A DNA stretch of 64,000 bases from Volvox africanus (taxonomy: Eukaryota > Chlorophyta > Chlorophyceae > Chlamydomonadales > Volvocaceae): positions 1 to 64,000 of the forward strand of contig BSDZ01000053.1 of NCBI GenBank assembly GCA_030268105.1, given 5' to 3'. Below the pieces are notes generated by a model. It ran no database searches. It was not told the origin of the DNA and saw only the letters and a program-made list of their open reading frames with translations. The position numbers and the translations under genes are program-made. This document shows, piece by piece, positions 55,240 to 64,000 of the stretch. Within the stretch, counting starts at the first letter, position 1, and each line of letters opens with the position of its first letter.

Positions 55240-55774
55240 TCCGACCGCCAGGAACGCAGTCTGCCTCGGAGAGAGACCTATCCAAGACCTATCTGTAGGG
55301 ACGCTGCAAGGGAGCTGGAATATATTCGCACACCTACACCCTATTCGTGATACAGCCTGCACGGAACTCCAGTGCACCTGTCGGCAAAACTGAGAGCAAG
55401 AACCCAGTGTGCTGTGGGTTGTGGGGTGTGGGATGGAGCTTGTGTGAGACAGGGAGACACTGCTGCATAGTAGAAATACTGGGCAGGGGGACTTATTGCT
55501 GGTCAATAGCTACTACAAAGGTGAGCGGGAAAACATGTTGATTGGAGTTGAGGAAAGGGCCATCAATGGTGGCTTATTACACTCCTCAACCTTGTGTAGA
55601 AAGGTCAACACCTGTCCATACCTTTGGTGAGGCATTTAACAGCAGCAACCTACAGATGGGAGCAGGTAGAACTCATACCACACACACTTGACTTTCATTT
55701 AGCATTGCTGCTGTTTAATAGGTAGGATGGGATACATGCTGGCATGGCCATGCATGCATGCAGGCCGTGGCAGA

Positions 55775-55938
55775 TGTTGTATCCCTCTTCGCTGCTCATG
55801 CACTTATCTGCACGTCTTAACGTTAAGTGCCACGTGCCGAATGCTCACAAGACAGACCAAAACATCCAGACGCGATATCAGGGGCAGCGGAAGTCTTCAG
55901 GAGCGAAAAGGCTACCACTTACAGTCAAAAAGGTGCGA

Positions 55939-55979
<41 letters not shown>

Positions 55980-56658
55980 GCTATCAGAACCGACACCAGG
56001 CGATCATCATCTAACCGGCTCTCAATGCTCAGGCTTGGCTCGGGCCAATCACAGTGTAATATAGTTCAGTATGATAATATTGACGATAATCCGATAAGAG
56101 CTCGGTAAAAGCGTATGCTATCCGGCCGTTCTCGCACGTAATCTTCTTGTGATACCAATACACGGTACATATCACACCAGATCGTCCATCCACAAGTGTG
56201 ATAAGCCCTAGCAGACGTATCAACGATATTCTATTCGCATGCAGTATATTTATCATACACAAGCCTTCCCGGCATTTGTTCAATGTGAATGGCCAAGTAT
56301 CAATGAATGGCCAACTAACCACTGTGGTTATAGCACTTCTCACACCTATGTGTCGATCATGCCAGCATGGAAGTAATGGTATAACCAAACAGTAAATAAT
56401 AGTACTTAACATGTCATGCCATTTTAATGCTCGTCAACTATGTTTGCCGGCTGGATCCAAACATTTGTTAGTTGGCGCATTAATGATGCAGCTGGCAACG
56501 CAAGACAAGGAATCCCAATTGCATGGATTCCACAATGCATAACTAGCGAAATATATACAGATGTATTTATTGACAGCATTGCATATTTTACGTGTGCTTA
56601 TCACCTTGTTAGGTCGCAGCAACCAACACATTGATGATAATCAATCCGTAATACAACA
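55775..56658 (-). mobile_element. Solo LTR, unit 18
   Basis: 884-bp copy with one fewer 18-bp repeat. Confidence 0.82.
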
Positions 56659-56754
56659 GCAGCCATCACCAGGTGTTGGTGGCTAGGGTGCAGAGTAAAA
56701 CTGTGTCTGGAAGGCCAGTTGCCTACCATTGTAGGCCCCCTGCCTCAGAGATCC

Positions 56755-57000
56755 ATTGCGTGATTGCGTGATTGTGTGATTGTGTGATTGCGTGATTGCG
56801 TGATTGCGAGATTGCGTGATTGCGTGATTGCGTAATTGCGTTGTTGCGTTGTTGCGTTGTTGCGTAATTGCGTTGTTGCGTTGTTGCGTTGTTGCGTTGT
56901 TGCGTGAGTGCGTTGTTGCGTTGTTGCGTTGTTGTGTTGTTGCGTTGCTGTGTTGTTGCGTTGTTGCGTTGTTGTGTTGTTGCGTTGTTGCGTTGTTGCG
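56755..57000 (+). repeat. 8-bp minisatellite, unit 18
   Basis: 246 bp with an internal 'gcgtaattgcg' interruption shared with units 19-22. Confidence 0.94.
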
Positions 57001-57054
57001 TGCGTGAGTCCGTATGTGGTTGTGGTGTGGCCCTTTACGCCCTCGTCGTCGTTG

Positions 57055-57125
57055 GCACCAGTGGTATAGTGGTAGCATAGGTCCTTGCCACGGACCAGAC
57101 CCGAGTTCGATTAGCGGCTGGTGCA
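57055..57125 (+). tRNA. tRNA-Gly(GCC), two T-stem mismatches (unit 18)
   Basis: AGCGG form. Confidence 0.82.
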
Positions 57126-57660
57126 TCCGACCGCCAGGAACGCAGTCTGCCTCGGAGAGAGACCTATCCAAGACCTATCTGTAGGGACGCTGCAAGGGAG
57201 CTGGAATATATTCGCACACCTACACCCTATTCGTGATACAGCCTGCACGGAACTCCAGTGCACCTGTCGGCAAAACTGAGAGCAAGAACCCAGTGTGCTG
57301 TGGGTTGTGGGGTGTGGGATGGAGCTTGTGTGAGACAGGGAGACACTGCTGCATAGTAGAAATACTGGGCAGGGGGACTTATTGCTGGTCAATAGCTACT
57401 ACAAAGGTGAGCGGGAAAACATGTTGATTGGAGTTGAGGAAAGGGCCATCAATGGTGGCTTATTACACTCCTCAACCTTGTGTAGAAAGGTCAACACCTG
57501 TCCATACCTTTGGTGAGGCATTTAACAGCAGCAACCTACAGATGGGAGCAGGTAGAACTCATACCACACACACTTGACTTTCATTTAGCATTGCTGCTGT
57601 TTAATAGGTAGGATGGGATACATGCTGGCATGGCCATGCATGCATGCAGGCCGTGGCAGA

Positions 57661-57824
57661 TGTTGTATCCCTCTTCGCTGCTCATGCACTTATCTGCACG
57701 TCTTAACGTTAAGTGCCACGTGCCGAATGCTCACAAGACAGACCAAAACATCCAGACGCGATATCAGGGGCAGCGGAAGTCTTCAGGAGCGAAAAGGCTA
57801 CCACTTACAGTCAAAAAGGTGCGA

Positions 57825-57863
<39 letters not shown>

Positions 57864-58542
57864 GCTATCAGAACCGACACCAGGCGATCATCATCTAACC
57901 GGCTCTCAATGCTCAGGCTTGGCTCGGGCCAATCACAGTGTAATATAGTTCAGTATGATAATATTGACGATAATCCGATAAGAGCTCGGTAAAAGCGTAT
58001 GCTATCCGGCCGTTCTCGCACGTAATCTTCTTGTGATACCAATACACGGTACATATCACACCAGATCGTCCATCCACAAGTGTGATAAGCCCTAGCAGAC
58101 GTATCAACGATATTCTATTCGCATGCAGTATATTTATCATACACAAGCCTTCCCGGCATTTGTTCAATGTGAATGGCCAAGTATCAATGAATGGCCAACT
58201 AACCACTGTGGTTATAGCACTTCTCACACCTATGTGTCGATCATGCCAGCATGGAAGTAATGGTATAACCAAACAGTAAATAATAGTACTTAACATGTCA
58301 TGCCATTTTAATGCTCGTCAACTATGTTTGCCGGCTGGATCCAAACATTTGTTAGTTGGCGCATTAATGATGCAGCTGGCAACGCAAGACAAGGAATCCC
58401 AATTGCATGGATTCCACAATGCATAACTAGCGAAATATATACAGATGTATTTATTGACAGCATTGCATATTTTACGTGTGCTTATCACCTTGTTAGGTCG
58501 CAGCAACCAACACATTGATGATAATCAATCCGTAATACAACA
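57661..58542 (-). mobile_element. Solo LTR, unit 19
   Basis: 882-bp copy with one fewer 18-bp repeat. Confidence 0.82.
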
Positions 58543-58638
58543 GCAGCCATCACCAGGTGTTGGTGGCTAGGGTGCAGAGTAAAACTGTGTCTGGAAGGCC
58601 AGTTGCCTACCATTGTAGGCCCCCTGCCTCAGAGATCC

Positions 58639-58884
58639 ATTGCGTGATTGCGTGATTGTGTGATTGTGTGATTGCGTGATTGCGTGATTGCGAGATTGCG
58701 TGATTGCGTGATTGCGTAATTGCGTTGTTGCGTTGTTGCGTTGTTGCGTAATTGCGTTGTTGCGTTGTTGCGTTGTTGCGTTGTTGCGTGAGTGCGTTGT
58801 TGCGTTGTTGCGTTGTTGTGTTGTTGCGTTGCTGTGTTGTTGCGTTGTTGCGTTGTTGTGTTGTTGCGTTGTTGCGTTGTTGCG
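58639..58884 (+). repeat. 8-bp minisatellite, unit 19
   Basis: 246 bp, as unit 18. Confidence 0.94.
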
Positions 58885-58938
58885 TGCGTGAGTCCGTATG
58901 TGGTTGTGGTGTGGCCCTTTACGCCCTCGTCGTCGTTG

Positions 58939-59009
58939 GCACCAGTGGTATAGTGGTAGCATAGGTCCTTGCCACGGACCAGACCCTAGTTCGATTCTCG
59001 GCTGGTGCA
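58939..59009 (+). tRNA. tRNA-Gly(GCC), central T-stem mismatch (unit 19)
   Basis: The T-stem 5' side is CCTAG (G to T) while the 3' side is the normal CTCGG, giving one T-C mismatch at the middle pair. G53-C61 is kept. Confidence 0.84.
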
Positions 59010-59543
59010 TCCGACCGCCAGGAACGCAGTCTGCCTCGGAGAGAGACCTATCCAAGACCTATCTGTAGGGACGCTGCAAGGGAGGTGGAATATATTCGCA
59101 CACCTACACCCTATTCGTGATACAGCCTGCACGGAACTCCAGTGCACCTGTCGGCAAAACTGAGAGCAAGAACCCAGTGTGCTGTGGGTTGTGGGGTGTG
59201 GGATGGAGCTTGTGTGAGACAGGGAGACACTGCTGCATAGTAGAAATACTGGGCAGGGGGACTTATTGCTGGTCAATAGCTACTATAAAGGTGAGCGGGA
59301 AAACATGTTGATTGGAGTTGAGGAAAGGGCCATCATGGTGGCTTATTACACTCCTCAACCTTGTGTAGAAAGGTCAACACCTGTCCATACCTTTGGTGAG
59401 GCATTTAACAGCAGCAACCTACAGATGGGAGCAGGTAGAACTCATACCACACACACTTGACTTTCATTTAGCATTGCTGCTGTTTAATAGGTAGGATGGG
59501 ATACATGCTGGCATGGCCATGCATGCATGCAGGCCGTGGCAGA

Positions 59544-59707
59544 TGTTGTATCCCTCTTCGCTGCTCATGCACTTATCTGCACGTCTTAACGTTAAGTGCC
59601 ACGTGCCGAATGCTCACAAGACAGACCAAAACATCCAGACGCGATATCAGGGGCAGCGGAAGTCTTCAGGAGCGAAAAGGCTACCACTTACAGTCAAAAA
59701 GGTGCGA

Positions 59708-59756
<49 letters not shown>

Positions 59757-60287
59757 GCTATCAGAACCGACACCAGGCGATCATCATCTAACCGGCTCTC
59801 AATGCTCAGGCTTGGCTCGGGCCAATCACAGTGTAATATAGTTCAGTATGATAATATTGACGATAATCCGATAAGAGCTCGGTAAAAGCGTATGCTATCC
59901 GGCCGTTCTCGCACGTAATCTTCTTGTGATACCAATACACGGTACATATCACACCAGATCGTCCATCCACAAGTGTGATAAGCCCTAGCAGACGTATCAA
60001 CGATATTCTATTCGCATGCAGTATATTTATCATACACAAGCCTTCCCGGCATTTGTTCAATGTGAATGGCCAAGTATCAATGAATGGCCAAGTATCAATG
60101 AATGGCCAACTAACCACTGTGGTTATAGCACTTCTCACACCTATGTGTCGATCATGCCAGCATGGAAGTAATGGTATAACCAAACAGTAAATAATAGTAC
60201 TTAACATGTCATGCCATTTTAATGCTCGTCAACTATGTTTGCCGGCTGGATCCAACACATTGATGATAATCAATCCGTAATACAACA
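59544..60287 (-). mobile_element. Solo LTR, unit 20 (166-bp deletion)
   Basis: 744-bp copy. Sequence between two CCAA repeats of the intact form is missing, leaving one CCAA at 'ctggatccaacacattg'. Both 18-bp repeats are present, so it does not derive directly from the unit 17-19 form. Confidence 0.82.
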
Positions 60288-60383
60288 GCAGCCATCACCA
60301 GGTGTTGGTGGCTAGGGTGCAGAGTAAAACTGTGTCTGGAAGGCCAGTTGCCTACCATTGTAGGCCCCCTGCCTCAGAGATCC

Positions 60384-60629
60384 ATTGCGTGATTGCGTGA
60401 TTGTGTGATTGTGTGATTGCGTGATTGCGTGATTGCGAGATTGCGTGATTGCGTGATTGCGTAATTGCGTTGTTGCGTTGTTGCGTTGTTGCGTAATTGC
60501 GTTGTTGCGTTGTTGCGTTGTTGCGTTGTTGCGTGAGTGCGTTGTTGCGTTGTTGCGTTGTTGTGTTGTTGCGTTGTTGTGTTGTTGCGTTGTTGCGTTG
60601 TTGTGTTGTTGCGTTGTTGCGTTGTTGCG
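60384..60629 (+). repeat. 8-bp minisatellite, unit 20
   Basis: 246 bp, as unit 18. Confidence 0.94.
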
Positions 60630-60683
60630 TGCGTGAGTCCGTATGTGGTTGTGGTGTGGCCCTTTACGCCCTCGTCGTCGTTG

Positions 60684-60754
60684 GCACCAGTGGTATAGTG
60701 GTAGCATAGGTCCTTGCCACGGACCAGACCCTAGTTCGATTCTCGGCTGGTGCA
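60684..60754 (+). tRNA. tRNA-Gly(GCC), central T-stem mismatch (unit 20)
   Basis: CCTAG/CTCGG form, as unit 19. Confidence 0.84.
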
Positions 60755-61289
60755 TCCCACCGCCAGGAACGCAGTCTGCCTCGGAGAGAGACCTATCCAA
60801 GACCTATCTGTAGGGACGCTGCAAGGGAGCTGGAATATATTCGCACACCTACACCCTATTCGTGATACAGCCTGCACGGAACTCCAGTGCACCTGTCGGC
60901 AAAACTGAGAGCAAGAACCCAGTGTGCTGTGGGTTGTGGGGTGTGGGATGGAGCTTGTGTGAGACAGGGAGACACTGCTGCATAGTAGAAATACTGGGCA
61001 GGGGGACTTATTGCTGGTCAATAGCTACTATAAAGGTGAGCGGGAAAACATGTTGATTGGAGTTGAGGAAAGGGCCATCAATGGTGGCTTATTACACTCC
61101 TCAACCTTGTGTAGAAAGGTCAACACCTGTCCATACCTTTGGTGAGGCATTTAACAGCAGCAACCTACAGATGGGAGCAGGTAGAACTCATACCACACAC
61201 ACTTGACTTTCATTTAGCATTGCTGCTGTTTAATAGGTAGGATGGGATACATGCTGGCATGGCCATGCATGCATGCAGGCCGTGGCAGA

Positions 61290-61453
61290 TGTTGTATCCC
61301 TCTTCGCTGCTCATGCACTTATCTGCACGTCTTAACGTTAAGTGCCACGTGCCGAATGCTCACAAGACAGACCAAAACATCCAGACGCGATATCAGGGGC
61401 AGCGGAAGTCTTCAGGAGCGAAAAGGCTACCACTTACAGTCAAAAAGGTGCGA

Positions 61454-61506
<53 letters not shown>

Positions 61507-62037
61507 GCTATCAGAACCGACACCAGGCGATCATCATCTAACCGGCTCTCAATGCTCAGGCTTGGCTCGGGCCAATCACAGTGTAATATAGTTCAGTATG
61601 ATAATATTGACGATAATCCGATAAGAGCTCGGTAAAAGCGTATGCTATCCGGCCGTTCTCGCACGTAATCTTCTTGTGATACCAATACACGGTACATATC
61701 ACACCAGATCGTCCATCCACAAGTGTGATAAGCCCTAGCAGACGTATCAACGATATTCTATTCGCATGCAGTATATTTATCATACACAAGCCTTCCCGGC
61801 ATTTGTTCAATGTGAATGGCCAAGTATCAATGAATGGCCAAGTATCAATGAATGGCCAACTAACCACTGTGGTTATAGCACTTCTCACACCTATGTGTCG
61901 ATCATGCCAGCATGGAAGTAATGGTATAACCAAACAGTAAATAATAGTACTTAACATGTCATGCCATTTTAATGCTCGTCAACTATGTTTGCCGGCTGGA
62001 TCCAACACATTGATGATAATCAATCCGTAATACAACA
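61290..62037 (-). mobile_element. Solo LTR, unit 21 (166-bp deletion)
   Basis: 748-bp copy with the same deletion as unit 20 and a long (GT)n of about 23 repeats. Confidence 0.82.
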
Positions 62038-62133
62038 GCAGCCATCACCAGGTGTTGGTGGCTAGGGTGCAGAGTAAAACTGTGTCTGGAAGGCCAGTTG
62101 CCTACCATTGTAGGCCCCCTGCCTCAGAGATCC

Positions 62134-62379
62134 ATTGCGTGATTGCGTGATTGTGTGATTGTGTGATTGCGTGATTGCGTGATTGCGAGATTGCGTGATT
62201 GCGTGATTGCGTAATTGCGTTGTTGCGTTGTTGCGTTGTTGCGTAATTGCGTTGTTGCGTTGTTGCGTTGTTGCGTTGTTGCGTGAGTGCGTTGTTGCGT
62301 TGTTGCGTTGTTGTGTTGTTGCGTTGTTGTGTTGTTGCGTTGTTGCGTTGTTGTGTTGTTGCGTTGTTGCGTTGTTGCG
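62134..62379 (+). repeat. 8-bp minisatellite, unit 21
   Basis: 246 bp, as unit 20. Confidence 0.94.
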
Positions 62380-62433
62380 TGCGTGAGTCCGTATGTGGTT
62401 GTGGTGTGGCCCTTTACGCCCTCGTCGTCGTTG

Positions 62434-62504
62434 GCACCAGTGGTATAGTGGTAGCATAGGTCCTTGCCACGGACCAGACCCTAGTTCGATTCTCGGCTGG
62501 TGCA
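62434..62504 (+). tRNA. tRNA-Gly(GCC), central T-stem mismatch (unit 21)
   Basis: CCTAG/CTCGG form, as unit 19. Confidence 0.84.
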
Positions 62505-63039
62505 TCCCACCGCCAGGAACGCAGTCTGCCTCGGAGAGAGACCTATCCAAGACCTATCTGTAGGGACGCTGCAAGGGAGCTGGAATATATTCGCACACCT
62601 ACACCCTATTCGTGATACAGCCTGCACGGAACTCCAGTGCACCTGTCGGCAAAACTGAGAGCAAGAACCCAGTGTGCTGTGGGTTGTGGGGTGTGGGATG
62701 GAGCTTGTGTGAGACAGGGAGACACTGCTGCATAGTAGAAATACTGGGCAGGGGGACTTATTGCTGGTCAATAGCTACTATAAAGGTGAGCGGGAAAACA
62801 TGTTGATTGGAGTTGAGGAAAGGGCCATCAATGGTGGCTTATTACACTCCTCAACCTTGTGTAGAAAGGTCAACACCTGTCCATACCTTTGGTGAGGCAT
62901 TTAACAGCAGCAACCTACAGATGGGAGCAGGTAGAACTCATACCACACACACTTGACTTTCATTTAGCATTGCTGCTGTTTAATAGGTAGGATGGGATAC
63001 ATGCTGGCATGGCCATGCATGCATGCAGGCCGTGGCAGA

Positions 63040-63203
63040 TGTTGTATCCCTCTTCGCTGCTCATGCACTTATCTGCACGTCTTAACGTTAAGTGCCACGT
63101 GCCGAATGCTCACAAGACAGACCAAAACATCCAGACGCGATATCAGGGGCAGCGGAAGTCTTCAGGAGCGAAAAGGCTACCACTTACAGTCAAAAAGGTG
63201 CGA

Positions 63204-63256
<53 letters not shown>

Positions 63257-63787
63257 GCTATCAGAACCGACACCAGGCGATCATCATCTAACCGGCTCTC
63301 AATGCTCAGGCTTGGCTCGGGCCAATCACAGTGTAATATAGTTCAGTATGATAATATTGACGATAATCCGATAAGAGCTCGGTAAAAGCGTATGCTATCC
63401 GGCCGTTCTCGCACGTAATCTTCTTGTGATACCAATACACGGTACATATCACACCAGATCGTCCATCCACAAGTGTGATAAGCCCTAGCAGACGTATCAA
63501 CGATATTCTATTCGCATGCAGTATATTTATCATACACAAGCCTTCCCGGCATTTGTTCAATGTGAATGGCCAAGTATCAATGAATGGCCAAGTATCAATG
63601 AATGGCCAACTAACCACTGTGGTTATAGCACTTCTCACACCTATGTGTCGATCATGCCAGCATGGAAGTAATGGTATAACCAAACAGTAAATAATAGTAC
63701 TTAACATGTCATGCCATTTTAATGCTCGTCAACTATGTTTGCCGGCTGGATCCAACACATTGATGATAATCAATCCGTAATACAACA
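63040..63787 (-). mobile_element. Solo LTR, unit 22 (166-bp deletion)
   Basis: 748-bp copy almost identical to unit 21; (GT)n at 63208-63253. Confidence 0.82.
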
Positions 63788-63883
63788 GCAGCCATCACCA
63801 GGTGTTGGTGGCTAGGGTGCAGAGTAAAACTGTGTCTGGAAGGCCAGTTGCCTACCATTGTAGGCCCCCTGCCTCAGAGATCC

Positions 63884-64000
63884 ATTGCGTGATTGCGTGA
63901 TTGTGTGATTGTGTGATTGCGTGATTGCGTGATTGCGAGATTGCGTGATTGCGTGATTGCGTAATTGCGTTGTTGCGTTGTTGCGTTGTTGCGTAATTGC
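63884..64000 (+). repeat. 8-bp minisatellite, unit 22 (cut by window end)
   Basis: First 117 bp only; matches unit 21 as far as visible. Confidence 0.94.

Larger units (their letters stand above)
53083..64000 (+). repeat. tRNA-Gly composite tandem array, block 3 (end of unit 16 to unit 22)
   Basis: The array resumes directly inside the 8-bp minisatellite at the right end of E2. tRNA spacings are 1864, 1886, 1884, 1745 and 1750 bp. Units 17-19 have one fewer copy of the 18-bp repeat in the solo LTR. Units 20-22 share a 166-bp deletion in the solo LTR bounded by CCAA at both ends in intact copies. Units 21 and 22 are almost identical. The window ends in the minisatellite of unit 22, so its tRNA is not visible. 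Confidence 0.97.

Overview
The window is eukaryotic nuclear DNA. It is dominated by one tandem array: 22 visible copies of a composite unit of about 1.75-1.93 kb, broken up by four LTR retrotransposon insertions. The species cannot be assigned from the sequence. The tRNA-Gly(GCC) core resembles nuclear tRNA-Gly of plants and algae, and the retroelements are Ty3/Gypsy chromoviruses, so an alga, other protist or fungus is plausible. No single-copy host protein gene was found.

Array unit, in + strand order: (i) about 535 bp of unrecognised spacer; (ii) a solo LTR of about 880-906 bp in minus orientation, carrying an internal (GT)n tract and an 18-bp tandem duplication; (iii) about 96 bp with a small hairpin; (iv) an 8-bp minisatellite of 134-270 bp (TGATTGCG- and TTGTTGCG-type units); (v) a 71-nt tRNA-Gly(GCC). 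Units 1-5 and the start of 6 fill 1-10414, the rest of 6 to the start of 16 fill 14048-32579, the remainder of unit 16 is at 37707-38438 and 53083-53375, and units 17-22 run to the window end. The 21 tRNA copies have the same acceptor, D and anticodon arms. All differences seen are in the T arm, and only the copy at 53305-53375 has a fully paired T stem.

Retroelements. E4 (10415-14047, +) is an internally deleted Gypsy copy. E3 (32580-37706, -) has nearly identical LTRs around a decayed, integrase-less interior. E2 (38439-53082, -) is a chromovirus of another subfamily whose gag is split by E1 (43929-51400, +), a nearly complete element of the E4 family. E1, E3 and E4 have 5-bp target-site duplications. 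E2, E3 and E4 all landed inside the solo LTR of an array unit.

Most notable signal: in E1, E2 and E4, gag and pol lie in the same frame and are separated by one UAG. It is followed after exactly 7 nt by a conserved potential stem whose fourth base pair is G-U, A-U or, in decayed E3, G-C. This looks like a programmed stop-codon readthrough signal. The same elements share a split leader (short ATG exon, second exon, gag body) that looks like a conserved two-intron gag 5' end.
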